NCBI GenBank assembly: GCA_900545265.1
Contig: UQYI01000009.1
Span: forward strand, 1 to 64,000
Direction: 5' to 3'
DNA: 64,000 nt
DNA from: an uncultured Eubacteriales bacterium
GTDB lineage: Bacteria > Bacillota > Clostridia > Christensenellales > CAG-138
Shown: in pieces, positions 26,877 to 35,578 of the stretch
How positions within the stretch are numbered: position 1 is the stretch's first letter
Layout: every line of letters starts with the position of its first letter
The notes under the pieces: model-generated
Told to the model about the DNA's origin: nothing
Seen by the model: the letters and a program-made list of their open reading frames with translations, nothing else
Databases searched by the model: none
Translations under genes and position numbers: made by a program

Positions 26877-27722
26877 ATGAAGTCTGTTCACGAAGGGCAT
26901 CGTGTCCGGCTGCGCAGGGCGTTCTTGTCCGGAGCGGAGCTGGAGGATCATGAACTGCTGGAACTGCTGCTGACATATGCCATACCCCGTGCGGATGTGA
27001 ATCCGTTGGCCCATCATCTGATGGATCGCTTTGGCGGGCTGGAAAAGGTGTTTCAGGCATCCCCGGAGGAGCTTAAGGAACTGGCAGGGGTAGGAGAAAG
27101 CGCAGCCGTTTTGATCAAAACCGTGCAGGCATTGCAAAAGCGGCTGCTGGTTCGGTACTATACGGCAGGGAGCCGGCGACGGGTGCTTTTTTCTCTGGAG
27201 GAAGCCTGTGCCTTTGCGCTGACTCTTTCACTGGAGGATCATTATGAAACTCTGCATCTTATCTGTCTGGACAGTAAAGGGCAGGTGCTGCGCACAAAGA
27301 CTCTGGCCGTAGGGGGTGTCAACTATGTCAGCGTGGAGCCCCGTCATGTGGCACAGGAGGCCCTGCTTTGCAACGCCCGGTATGTACTGTTGTGCCACAA
27401 CCATCCTTCCGGAGATGTGCGTCCCTCCGATGCAGATCTGCAGGTGGGCGTGCAGATGAAAAAGAGTCTGGAAGGGATAGGCATTCAGCTGCTGGATCAG
27501 CTGGTGGCCGGGCAAGGGGCCGTATACAGCCAGAGCCGGGATAAGGTGCTCTGCTTCCATGGGGAAGCACCCTGCGAGACCCTTTTGCCGGAGGAGTTTG
27601 CCCGCCGGTATGGATTTGAACGCAGCGAACGGGAATATGACGGCTTCCAACATCAGGCAGCGGAAGACTATTTCCCGGCAGATGATCCTTTCTCCTGGGG
27701 AGGATCATCGGATCTGTATTGA
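26877..27722 (+). CDS. radC: RadC family (JAB/MPN+) protein
   Basis: 281 residues. Helix-hairpin-helix part in residues 1-90 (GHRVRLRRAFL, ELAGVGESAAVLI), then the RadC JAB domain with the metal motif CHNHPSGDVRPSDAD at ~175. Start 26877 is chosen because GGGGG ends 8 bases before it; two upstream ATGs are too near or lack a site. The C-terminal ~50 residues are acidic and aromatic. The repair role of RadC is doubtful; the family is often tied to recombination and mobile DNA. Confidence 0.92.
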   Translation: MKSVHEGHRVRLRRAFLSGAELEDHELLELLLTYAIPRADVNPLAHHLMDRFGGLEKVFQASPEELKELAGVGESAAVLIKTVQALQKRLLVRYYTAGSRRRVLFSLEEACAFALTLSLEDHYETLHLICLDSKGQVLRTKTLAVGGVNYVSVEPRHVAQEALLCNARYVLLCHNHPSGDVRPSDADLQVGVQMKKSLEGIGIQLLDQLVAGQGAVYSQSRDKVLCFHGEAPCETLLPEEFARRYGFERSEREYDGFQHQAAEDYFPADDPFSWGGSSDLY

Positions 27723-27750
27723 TTGATATTTCTATGGAAGGAAGGATCTT

Positions 27751-28233
27751 ATGACCCAGACAGACGGTGTTATCTGCATACAGAAGGTAACGGACTTTCA
27801 GGAACAGCAGCGCATTTCCCGGCATATACTGGAGGCCCTTCCGGAATGGTTCGGTATCCCGGAAGCCCGGGAAGCTTACATTCGGGATAGCTGCGGCAAG
27901 CCATTTTTCTGCGCCTGTCAGGGGGAGAAGCCGGCAGGTTTTTTGTACCTGAAGGAGACCGGGGATGCCACTGTGGAGTTATATGTCATGGGCGTGCTGA
28001 AGGAGTATCAACGCCGCGGCATCGGCCGGCTGCTGGTCGAACGGGCCCGGGAAGAGGCACGGGAACAGGGCTATGCCTTTATGCAGGTGAAAACGGTACA
28101 GATGGGCCGCTATGCAGAATATGATGAAACGAACCGATTCTATCAGTCGATGGGCTTTCGGGAGTTTGAGGTGTTTCCCACTTTATGGGATCCCTGGAAC
28201 CCCTGTCAGGTGTATGTGATGAGCCTGTTGTAA
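27751..28233 (+). CDS. GNAT-family N-acetyltransferase
   Basis: 160 residues. Motif A with acetyl-CoA loop is VELYVMGVLKEYQRRGIGRLL at about 78-98; YDETNRFYQSMGFREFE is motif B. AAGGAAGGATCTT precedes the start. Substrate unknown. It shares a strand with radC, 28 bases apart, and the two may be co-transcribed. Confidence 0.9.
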   Translation: MTQTDGVICIQKVTDFQEQQRISRHILEALPEWFGIPEAREAYIRDSCGKPFFCACQGEKPAGFLYLKETGDATVELYVMGVLKEYQRRGIGRLLVERAREEAREQGYAFMQVKTVQMGRYAEYDETNRFYQSMGFREFEVFPTLWDPWNPCQVYVMSLL

Positions 28234-28241
28234 AATAAAAG

Positions 28242-28276
28242 AGCGGCCTGCCGGAGTGATCCCCGGTGGGCCGCTT
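28242..28276. terminator. Bidirectional terminator between acetyltransferase and dipeptidase
   Basis: AGCGGCC-TG-CCGG and CCGG-TG-GGCCGCT form a long stem; AT-rich tracts lie on both sides, so it can serve both converging genes. Confidence 0.7.
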
Positions 28277-28297
28277 ATTACATTAGGGAAGACTGTA

Positions 28298-29275
28298 TCA
28301 GTGCATGCTTTCGGCCATGACCCGCATGGCATTGCCGGAAAAAATTTTCTCTATCTGGCGGGGAGTGAATCCTTCCTTTTCCAGCGCCCGTTCCAACAGG
28401 GAGAGCTGGGCACAGTCCCGGATCTGCTGACGGCCGCTGATCCCGTCAAAATCCGTGCCGATGGCGATCACATCCTCTCCGGCCGTTTGCAGCATATGCC
28501 GGGCATGGCGGGCAATGCCTTCTGCGGTGGAATCGGAATTGTGGATATCCCCGTTGAGGAAGCAGCCGTAAAAGTTCAGTCCCGCAACGCCGCCGTTATC
28601 CGCCAGCGCCCGGAGCATTTCGTCTGTAAGATTCCGGGGATGGGGAGAAAGAGCCCGGCAGTTGGAATGGGTAGCCATGACCGGTTTTCTGCACAGGCGC
28701 AGCACTTCCCAGAAACCTCCATCATTAAGATGAGAAACATCCACCAGCATACCCAGCTCCTGCATATATACTACCATGTCCCTGCCGAAGGGCTTCAGTC
28801 CCAGAGCCATTTGGGCCGGATCCGGACTGTTGGGGAAACCGAAGCAGTTTTCAAAGTTCCAGGTCAGGCTCAGCGCCCGCACGCCCATGGCATAAAAATG
28901 CTCCAGATTTTCCCGGCGGCCATACACGGCAGCCCCATCCTCCATGGTAAGCACACCGCTCATAAGGCTGCGGCTACGGTTATGTTCTATATCCCGGGTG
29001 CAGCGGGCAGGGGCGATAAGGTCCTTATGACGCTCCATATTCCGGTCAAAGATCCCTGCCAGCAGATCTATGTAGGCGGCATAGGTATCCAGTTCCATGG
29101 CTTTCAAATGGGTCTCCGGAGGCAGGAAAATCGCAAAAAAGTTTACGTCCATCCCGCCCTGACGCATTCTGGCCAAATCTACCTGAAAGTCCGGGCAGTG
29201 CAGCAGATCGGCTTCAGGCCCCTGCTGTTGGGCCGCCCGCAGCAGGGTATCGCAGTGCAAATTGACACTTTTCAC
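28298..29275 (-). CDS. Membrane-dipeptidase-type metallopeptidase (M19)
   Basis: 325 residues, GTG start at 29275 after GGAGGAAACT. Zinc ligands can be seen as HCD (residues 7-9), Glu of LTMEDGAAV, His of VDVSHLND and His of VMATHSN; IGTDFDG near the end is also conserved. Cleaves dipeptides, often L-D or D-containing ones from wall turnover. No signal peptide, so cytoplasmic. Confidence 0.93.
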   Translation of the reverse strand: MKSVNLHCDTLLRAAQQQGPEADLLHCPDFQVDLARMRQGGMDVNFFAIFLPPETHLKAMELDTYAAYIDLLAGIFDRNMERHKDLIAPARCTRDIEHNRSRSLMSGVLTMEDGAAVYGRRENLEHFYAMGVRALSLTWNFENCFGFPNSPDPAQMALGLKPFGRDMVVYMQELGMLVDVSHLNDGGFWEVLRLCRKPVMATHSNCRALSPHPRNLTDEMLRALADNGGVAGLNFYGCFLNGDIHNSDSTAEGIARHARHMLQTAGEDVIAIGTDFDGISGRQQIRDCAQLSLLERALEKEGFTPRQIEKIFSGNAMRVMAESMH

Positions 29276-29305
29276 AGTTTCCTCCTGATGTGTTTGCTTA
29301 CTTTG

Positions 29306-29334
29306 ATTATACCATAAAGCCCATTCGCTTTGCA
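29306..29334 (-). promoter_or_regulatory. Candidate promoter of the dipeptidase gene
   Basis: Perfect TATAAT on the minus strand (29311-29306) with TGCAAA 17 bp upstream. The -35 is weak. Confidence 0.45.
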
Positions 29335-29406
29335 GTGGAAATTGCCGTCCAGCGGCGGATGCACCATTCTTTTAATCTTTTTTATGCACGAAATGCATCA
29401 ATCCCA

Positions 29407-29435
29407 TTGAAAAAAAGCCCAAAATGTGGTATATA
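29407..29435 (+). promoter_or_regulatory. Promoter of the unknown two-gene operon
   Basis: TTGAAA at 29407-29412, 17 bp, TATATA at 29430-29435 preceded by TGTGG. The transcript would begin about 95 bases before the first start codon. Confidence 0.55.
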
Positions 29436-29473
29436 GTATAAGGGACGCAAAAAACGCCCGGTAAAAAACATTC

Positions 29474-29520
29474 GGCAGCACCGGTTCCTCCATAAAGGGG
29501 GCGAGGGTGCTGTTTTTTAT
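29474..29520 (+). promoter_or_regulatory. Terminator-like hairpin in the leader (possible attenuator)
   Basis: CAGCACC at 29474-29480 pairs with GGTGCTG before six T, directly ahead of the ribosome site GGAGAGG. CCTCC in the loop side could pair with that site, and CGCCC upstream could pair with GGGCG in the 3' arm, giving an alternative fold. No known riboswitch class was recognised. Confidence 0.5.
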
Positions 29521-29535
29521 TTGGAGAGGTATAAA

Positions 29536-30024
29536 ATGGAATCCGGTTTGGAATTGGCGCTGCTCTTCGGAGCGGACACCTTGAAACAGGAAGCAGCAGG
29601 ATACTTGGCCTGCCTGGAAAAAGCGGGCGCAGGGGGCTTGAAGCTGACGGAAGCTCAGGCTCTGGAGCTGGCGCAGACCCATCGGCAGGCTCTTGCCCAG
29701 GCGAGGCGGGTGGCCTTGGGTCCGGAAGCGGTGGAAAAGCTGTTGGAGGTATTTGGGGATTCCCCTTATTTGGAGGAGGAGAACTGCCTGTATATTCTGG
29801 AGGAGCTGACAACCCTGTTTTGCAGATATAAAAGCGATACCTGGGATCAGCTGTCGGATGAAATGCTTCTTGCCTGTATGAAAACGGCTTTTGATGGCTG
29901 CTGCCGCGGCTCCCTGGAATTGCTGGAGAGCCGGGCTTTGCCGCGGCTGGCCCGGCAGGTGAGGGAAAAAGGCCCTTCTGCGGCAGAGAACTTTTTGGCG
30001 GAGGCAGCGGTATGGAAGGATTGA
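29536..30024 (+). CDS. Unknown helical protein, first gene of a pair (DUF6323-like?)
   Basis: 162 residues, start at 29536 behind GGAGAGG. Wholly helical, acidic, with LTEAQALELAQTHRQAL and YLEEENCLYILEELTTLFCRYK. No signal or TM. The size and the pairing with the next gene recall the DUF6323/DUF6179 pair of gut Clostridia, but this is from memory and unverified. Overlaps the next gene by 13 bases. Confidence 0.6.
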   Translation: MESGLELALLFGADTLKQEAAGYLACLEKAGAGGLKLTEAQALELAQTHRQALAQARRVALGPEAVEKLLEVFGDSPYLEEENCLYILEELTTLFCRYKSDTWDQLSDEMLLACMKTAFDGCCRGSLELLESRALPRLARQVREKGPSAAENFLAEAAVWKD

Positions 30025-31016
30025 CGCGTTTTCCTCCTCTTAGGGAAGAAGAGCGGCGGCCGGAAAACCTCTTTGCCGCGCTGTTCCGCCGCGGATCAGC
30101 GGGAGGATATCTTTCTGACGCAGATTCTGCCGGCCTGCGCAGGGCGCTGCTGCGGCTGGTACAGCAGGGGGCAGATCGCTGGTGCGGCAGTCCTGCGTCC
30201 TCTCTGCCTAAAGAGAAGGCGGAGATCCTGACGGCCTCGGTACTGTATGTGCTGGGCCTTGGGCTGGAAGAATTACCGGAAGAAGCCGCCCTGCGCTGCC
30301 TGAAACAGCTGCCCTTGCCGGAGCTTTATCACCGGGGAATGGACCGGATACGCCGCAAAACGGCGGTTTGCCGCCACCGGGCCCTGTATTTGCAGGGGGA
30401 TCTGTTTCAAACCCCCAACGTGTTTTATAATGATACGCTGGGGCCGGGGCTTCGGGGGTTCTTTAAGCTCTATGCGCCGGAAATAGATGCCCTGCACCTG
30501 CCCATTACGGCGGATTACACCCCCTGTCTGGGGCGGCCGGAGGATAAGGGTATCGGGTTTATGGAGCGGTATCTGGATCGGCTGGAACCGGAAAACCGAT
30601 TTTTGCGCCGCTTTGCACCGGAACGGGTGGATGCGCTGTTGAAAAGCATCTCTTCGGAGTATGCGCAGATCCCCCTCAATCTTTTTGAACCGGTGTTTGC
30701 CTGTGCTCTGCTGCTGACCCTTATCGGACGGAAACCCCGGGAACTGTTTTTATTGTCTGAAGAGAGGGAAGTACTGGAAGGGGAAATAGCCCGCTGCCGG
30801 GAAGGAGAACTGGAAAGACTGTTAAGAAGGGCATTGGCAGAGTTGGCAGATATGTGGGCGCTTCCCGGCAGCATGATACGGTATCTGGAAAGCTGTCTTA
30901 TTCTTCTGCTGCCCTGGTGGAAGGGGGCGGCAGACCGAGGCACGCTGGACAGGGTGCTCCTTTGCCCCCGGCCTCTGCGGAGCGTGGATAGCGCCACAGC
31001 CGGTATTGGCGTATAA
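30012..31016 (+). CDS. Unknown protein, second gene of the pair (DUF6179-like?)
   Basis: 334 residues, ATG inside the end of the previous gene. Leu/Arg-rich and helical; segments such as YNDTLGPGLRGFFKLYAPEIDALHLPITADYTP suggest one folded domain in the middle. No catalytic motif, signal or TM recognised. Translational coupling implies the two products act together. Confidence 0.6.
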   Translation: MEGLTRFPPLREEERRPENLFAALFRRGSAGGYLSDADSAGLRRALLRLVQQGADRWCGSPASSLPKEKAEILTASVLYVLGLGLEELPEEAALRCLKQLPLPELYHRGMDRIRRKTAVCRHRALYLQGDLFQTPNVFYNDTLGPGLRGFFKLYAPEIDALHLPITADYTPCLGRPEDKGIGFMERYLDRLEPENRFLRRFAPERVDALLKSISSEYAQIPLNLFEPVFACALLLTLIGRKPRELFLLSEEREVLEGEIARCREGELERLLRRALAELADMWALPGSMIRYLESCLILLLPWWKGAADRGTLDRVLLCPRPLRSVDSATAGIGV

Positions 31017-31044
31017 TCAGGAAAAAGAGACAAGGAGAACCTTT

Positions 31045-31629
31045 ATGGATGCAGAAAAGACCGGACGTTTGATCCGCCGGCTTCGGGAGGAAAAAGGAAT
31101 GACCCAGGTGCAGCTGGGAGAACGGCTGCACATCAGCCACAAGACCGTCAGCAAATGGGAGACCGGAGGCGGAGCCCCGGATATCAGCCTGCTGCCCGCT
31201 CTGGGAGAGGTGCTGGGGGTAGAAGTCAAAGCCCTGCTGGAGGGGGACATGGGAGAACAACCGGAGGCAAACGGAAATCTGCGGAAGATGCGTTTTTATG
31301 TCTGCCCCCGGTGCAAACGGCTGCTGCTGAGCGAAGGGCGCGGGGATATAAACTGCTGCGGCCAGAAACTGGAGTCACTTCCCCTGCAAAAACCGGATGC
31401 TGTCCATCAGCTTACCGTATCTCCCTGGGATGGAAACTGGCTGCTGGAAAGCGCTCATCCTATGGAGCGGGCCCATTATATCTCTTTTGCGGCCTTTCTT
31501 ACCGAGGACGCTCTAATGCTCAGAAAGCTTTATCCGGAATGGGATATGCAAACCCGGCTGCCCTTTTTTGCCCACAGACTGCTGCTTTGGTACTGCACGG
31601 AGCATGGTCTGTTTTATCGGAACATATAG
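31045..31629 (+). CDS. XRE regulator fused to a superoxide-reductase-like iron domain
   Basis: 194 residues. Residues 1-65 are an XRE HTH (KGMTQVQLGERLHISHKTVSKWE). Residues ~80-110 have CPRC and CC, rubredoxin/desulforedoxin-like. Residues ~118-194 follow the superoxide reductase centre II pattern: VHQLTV, HPMERAHYISF and YCTEHGLF supply His and Cys ligands. This suggests a redox- or metal-sensing repressor. Start follows AAGGAGAACCTTT. It trails the unknown pair by 28 bases and may share its transcript. Confidence 0.82.
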   Translation: MDAEKTGRLIRRLREEKGMTQVQLGERLHISHKTVSKWETGGGAPDISLLPALGEVLGVEVKALLEGDMGEQPEANGNLRKMRFYVCPRCKRLLLSEGRGDINCCGQKLESLPLQKPDAVHQLTVSPWDGNWLLESAHPMERAHYISFAAFLTEDALMLRKLYPEWDMQTRLPFFAHRLLLWYCTEHGLFYRNI

Positions 31630-31645
31630 GGGAACGTATAAAAGT

Positions 31646-31686
31646 ATGCCCGGAGAGCCGATGGACTCTTCGGGCATTACTTTTTG
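31646..31686 (+). terminator. Terminator after the XRE gene
   Basis: TGCCCGGAGAG pairs with CTCTTCGGGCA, followed by TTACTTTTT. Confidence 0.7.
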
Positions 31687-31781
31687 GCGCAAATGCAAAC
31701 AAATTCGATGCGGAAGCAGTTTCAATTTTCTTTCAAGGAAGGGCGGATATACTGGCGGCAGCAACATGAAGGAGGTTCCCT

Positions 31782-33446
31782 ATGGAAAACAGAACAGATC
31801 CCATTACCGCTCAGCAAAAACGTTTTCGCCGCCGCCGTTTGAAGAAAGGCTGTACGGCCGGCCTGTTGGCACTGCTCCTGCTGGGAGGAGCCATTGGCGG
31901 GTATTTTTACATAAAGGAAAAGAACGGACAGGAAACCGGCTCCGGCAGCACCGTTGCTTACCGGGTGCAGCAGGTGACCCGGGGCTCTGTGCAGACCAGT
32001 CTTTCTGCTTCCGGTACCCTCAGTGCAATAGATACCCAAACTCTGACCGCCGCTTATGGAGCCACCGTTACAGAGGTGCTGGCGGCTGCCGGGGATACGG
32101 TAGAAACAGGACAGCTGCTGGTGGCTCTGGAGCCGGAGGAAGAAGGGGAACTGGTGACTCTTCTGGAGGAAAACAAACAGTCCCTGGCCAAGACCCAGCG
32201 GCTCAGCAATCAGCTGTATCTGCGCAACGGTGCTTCCGGAACGGTGAAGGATCTGAAGTTGGAAGCGGGCAGCGATGCCGCCGCCGTAATGGAGCAGTAC
32301 GGGTATGTGTGTTTGCTTTCTACCGATGATCTCATGCAGCTGGATGTGCAGGCGGAGGCTCTTTCCCTGTATGATACGGTGCGTGTGGAAACAGAAGCCG
32401 GCACGGTGCAGGGAGTTGTGCGGCAGGTATGCAACGGCACAGCCAATATCCTCATAGACGATATATCCCTGCCCGTAGGGGCACAGGCCCAGGTGTATGA
32501 CGGGCAGGGCACACTTGTGGGTGCTGGCACTCTGGCGCTGGTGAATTACCAGCAGGTTACGGCAGTGGACGGAGTGGTGGCTTCGCTGTCCGTCCGTGAC
32601 GGCTCCTCCGTGGGCCGAAACAGTATAATAGCTACTTTTACAGACTATCCCACTTCCAGTGCCTATGCCCAGCTGCTGGAGGAGCGGCAGGAGCTGCTGG
32701 AGGAATATGAAGAAGCTTTCTCCATCCGGGCGGAGGCAGCCGGACGGGTGCTGGAGCTTTCCGCAGAGCCGGGAGACACGCTGGGCACCCTTATGACCGA
32801 TGGGGGCTATACGGTCAGCCTGTCGCTGGATGAGGAGGATATCCTGAGTGTTACCCCGGGCATGGAGGTTTCCATAGAACCGGATGCAGTGGAGGGCAGC
32901 TATACGGGTTCCATAAAAACGCTGTCTTATGTGAACACCGGCAGCGGCAGCGCCCGATATAAAGCGGTGGTGGAAGTACCCGCCATAGAAGGCGTTCTTC
33001 CCGGGATGAGTGTGGAGTGTACGGTGGTCATCTCCGACAGTGGGGAAGGGCTGCTGGTTCCGGTGGAGGCCATCCAGCGGATCAACGGCAAGGACGGCGT
33101 GTATCTGGCTCCGGAAGGCAGCGCCTTTGGCAGCAGCTTTGGTGCGGAGGAACTGGATCTTTCTGCTCTAGAGTGGGTGGAGGTGCAGATCGCCGCTTCT
33201 GACGACAGTCAGGTGCTGGTAACCGGAGAACTGGAGGAAGGGCAGAAGATCCTTACCAAACAGGTGACAACCTCCAGCACCTATACGCCCAGCGAGACAC
33301 AGGATCTGTTCAACAGCTTCCAGATGCCCGGAGGCGGTGGAAGCATGCCGGACATGGGCGGCTTTGGCGGGAACATGCCTGGCAGCTTTGGTGGATCCGG
33401 AGACAGCGGCTTCGACAAGAGCCAGAGGAGGAACAAAAATGATTGA
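31782..33446 (+). CDS. MacA/HlyD-type membrane fusion protein
   Basis: 554 residues. N-terminal basic stretch and one TM (LLALLLLGGAIGGYFYI, residues ~28-45), then an extracytoplasmic barrel/lipoyl region (VSVEP-type beta strands, GDTVETGQLLVALEP), a second lipoyl-like half and a C-terminal Gly/Met-rich tail. In MacAB-type exporters this subunit links substrate and permease. Its last 8 bases overlap the ATPase gene. Confidence 0.88.
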   Translation: MENRTDPITAQQKRFRRRRLKKGCTAGLLALLLLGGAIGGYFYIKEKNGQETGSGSTVAYRVQQVTRGSVQTSLSASGTLSAIDTQTLTAAYGATVTEVLAAAGDTVETGQLLVALEPEEEGELVTLLEENKQSLAKTQRLSNQLYLRNGASGTVKDLKLEAGSDAAAVMEQYGYVCLLSTDDLMQLDVQAEALSLYDTVRVETEAGTVQGVVRQVCNGTANILIDDISLPVGAQAQVYDGQGTLVGAGTLALVNYQQVTAVDGVVASLSVRDGSSVGRNSIIATFTDYPTSSAYAQLLEERQELLEEYEEAFSIRAEAAGRVLELSAEPGDTLGTLMTDGGYTVSLSLDEEDILSVTPGMEVSIEPDAVEGSYTGSIKTLSYVNTGSGSARYKAVVEVPAIEGVLPGMSVECTVVISDSGEGLLVPVEAIQRINGKDGVYLAPEGSAFGSSFGAEELDLSALEWVEVQIAASDDSQVLVTGELEEGQKILTKQVTTSSTYTPSETQDLFNSFQMPGGGGSMPDMGGFGGNMPGSFGGSGDSGFDKSQRRNKND

Positions 33447-34044
33447 TCTTAGCCATATATGCAAGACCTATGTCATGGGGGAGGAAACGATCAAAGCCAT
33501 GGACGATGTGAGTCTGCATATCTACCCGCAGGAATATGTTTCCGTAGTGGGGCCCTCCGGCAGCGGAAAAAGCACGCTGATGCATATCCTGGGCTGCCTG
33601 GACAGGGCAGATGCAGGGCGGTATCTGCTGGAGGGGCAGGATGTGACCCTGTGTTCTCCCGGAGAGCTGAGCCGCATCCGCAGCAGGCGCCCCAGTTCCC
33701 CGGCCATATATACGGCCAGCAGGGTCAGCCGTGCGCTGGAAAAGGTGGGTCTGGGCAGTCGCATGGGGCACCGGCCGGATCAGCTTTCCGGGGGACAGCA
33801 GCAGCGGGCGGCCATTGCCAGAGCACTGGTCACGGAACCGGCGCTGATCCTGGCAGATGAACCTACGGGAAATCTGGATTCCCACTCCGGTGAAGAGATC
33901 ATGCACATTCTGGATGAACTGCATGACCGGAGGCATACGTTGGTGGTCATTACGCATTCCGGGTAGGTGGCGGCCCGGGCCGGCCGGCGGCTGCGGGTGC
34001 AGGATGGCCGTGTCTATGGCGGGCAGGAGAGATGCATATGCTGA
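33439..34044 (+). pseudogene. Broken MacB-type ABC ATPase (internal deletion and in-frame stop)
   Basis: Open to residue 175 (33439-33966). Walker A (GPSGSGKST), signature (LSGGQQQRAA) and Walker B (LILADEPTG) are present. Between SRIRSR and ALEKVGLG about 30 residues are missing, including the Q-loop (FVFQ in relatives). After VITHS the frame meets TAG at 33964, and the lost C-terminal end can be read on as VAARAGRRLRVQDGRVYGG to a TGA at 34042 overlapping the permease start. Without a Q-loop it should not couple ATP hydrolysis. Either a recent pseudogene or an assembly error; the partner genes are intact. Confidence 0.8.
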
Positions 34045-35195
34045 ATGCCGTAAAAATGGCCCTGCGGGGCATACGCTTTAATAAAATGCGTTCCTTTTTG
34101 ACCATGCTGGGGATCATTATCGGCGTGGTGGCAGTGGTCATGCTTATGTCTATTGGCGCAGGCGCCGGAAAGACCATAACCGGCAGCATTTATTCTCTGG
34201 GAGCCGGGCTTATCAGCGCGCAGATCACCGATGAGGAGGTATCCGTTACGGCAGAGGAACTGAAAAGCTATCTGCCGGGATCTCTTATTAAAGGCGTGGC
34301 GCCGGTGCTTTCCACCAATGCCGTTATAAAAGAGGGGACCAGCCGCAGCACCAGAAGCATTTTGGGTGTTACGGCAGAGTATGGGGATATTTACGGCGCA
34401 GAGATACAAAGCGGACGCTTTTTTATGGAGGCAGATATTACCTTTGGCACCCATGTATGCGTTATCGGTACAGAGGTGGCGGGGGATCTGTTTGAAAGCT
34501 ATGATGTTTTGGGAAAAACGGTGACTATAGACGATACATCGTTTACCATGATAGGCCTGCTGGAGGAAAGCGGCACGACTTTGGGCGGCTCCGGAGATGC
34601 GGTGATCCTACTGCCTTTGACAACGGCTCAGCGGCTTACAGGAGAAAAGGAGATCAGTCAGTTTTACATCTCCGTTCTGGATACGGATATGACGGAGACG
34701 GTCAAAACCACGGCGGAACTGGCTTTGTATGCTCTGACCCGGGATGAGGATGCTTACAGCGTGTACAGCCAGAGTGATATCCTGGATGCCATGGATGAGG
34801 TCAATGACACCCTGGCCTGGATGCTGGGAGGTATCGGCGCCATTTCCCTGCTGGTGGGAGGCATAGGGGTCATGAATATCATGCTGGTCACCGTAACGGA
34901 GCGTACCCGGGAGATCGGTATTCGCAAGGCCGTAGGGGCCGGGAGAGGGGTGATCCTGCTGCAGTTTCTTACGGAAGCCTGTGTACTCTCTTTGCTGGGC
35001 GGAGTATTGGGTATAGGACTGTCCTGCCTGGGAATGGAGCTTTATGGAAGTTTGACGGGTCAGAGTGCTTCCATATCCTGGGAATATGCGTTGATGGCGC
35101 TGCTGGTATGTATGGGGCTGGGGGTGCTCTTCGGGGCCTATCCTGCCAATAAGGCCGCTAAACTCCAGCCCATAGAAGCCCTGCTCTACGTTTGA
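34038..35195 (+). CDS. MacB/FtsX-type ABC transporter permease
   Basis: 385 residues. Start 34038 fits AGGAGA seven bases upstream. TM1 at ~15-38 (MRSFLTMLGIIIGVVAVVML), a large extracytoplasmic MacB_PCD-like domain, then three TMs (WMLGGIGAISLLVGGIGVMN; ILLQFLTEACVLSLLGG; YALMALLVCMGLGVLFGAYP), with the FtsX motif ERTREIGIRKAVGA. Needs an ATPase; the adjacent one is damaged. Confidence 0.92.
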   Translation: MLNAVKMALRGIRFNKMRSFLTMLGIIIGVVAVVMLMSIGAGAGKTITGSIYSLGAGLISAQITDEEVSVTAEELKSYLPGSLIKGVAPVLSTNAVIKEGTSRSTRSILGVTAEYGDIYGAEIQSGRFFMEADITFGTHVCVIGTEVAGDLFESYDVLGKTVTIDDTSFTMIGLLEESGTTLGGSGDAVILLPLTTAQRLTGEKEISQFYISVLDTDMTETVKTTAELALYALTRDEDAYSVYSQSDILDAMDEVNDTLAWMLGGIGAISLLVGGIGVMNIMLVTVTERTREIGIRKAVGAGRGVILLQFLTEACVLSLLGGVLGIGLSCLGMELYGSLTGQSASISWEYALMALLVCMGLGVLFGAYPANKAAKLQPIEALLYV

Positions 35196-35239
35196 AACGG
35201 GTGCAGGCGGGAAAGAGAGTCTGTTTGTACACGCAACCC

Positions 35240-35326
35240 GGGGGCGCACGTTCCGGCGGCTTTGCCGCCGGAACTCTGCGGGGCAAATGCCCCGCAGGCG
35301 TGCCGTAAGGCACGCAGTGCGCCCCC
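35240..35326. repeat. Perfect four-way palindromic cloverleaf element (87 bp)
   Basis: A 10-bp outer stem (GGGGGCGCAC 35240-35249 with GTGCGCCCCC 35317-35326) encloses three adjoining hairpins: 11 bp with TTT loop (35250-35274), 9-10 bp around AAAT (35276-35297) and 7 bp with GTAA loop (35298-35315). Every pair is Watson-Crick; only single unpaired bases join the arms. No T run follows, so it is not a terminator. It could be a palindromic mobile repeat (REP/MITE-like) or a structured RNA. Confidence 0.85.
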
Positions 35327-35511
35327 GCCCTGCGCTTCCCGGTGACTTTCGTTCCTGTGTAAGCCTATACTTCCGGGCCAACCTTATCCATTTGTTCAGG
35401 TAAAAAGCATAACGGAACGGGTCATCCAAAGATGCGGCAGACTGCTATGGCATGGAAGCCTGAACGAAAAACACGATAACAAGAGAACGACAGGCAAACT
35501 ACGGCCCGGCA
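35327..35511. other. Gene-free spacer right of the cloverleaf
   Basis: No gene or RNA is supported. Together with 35196-35239 it separates the convergent exporter and prfB units. Confidence 0.5.
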
Positions 35512-35556
35512 ATAAAAAAGGGGCTGTGAAAGAACGGATCATATTCCTTCACAGCC
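35512..35556 (-). terminator. Terminator of the secA-prfB-zinc-ribbon unit
   Basis: GGCTGTGAA (35522-35530) pairs with TTCACAGCC (35548-35556); on the minus strand it is followed by a T-rich run. Confidence 0.75.
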
Positions 35557-35578
35557 TCGTTGCTTTGCAGACAAAAAG

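Noticed and set aside
28256..29317. 353-codon frame opposite the M19 dipeptidase
   Set aside because: Antisense shadow; the dipeptidase has all zinc ligands.
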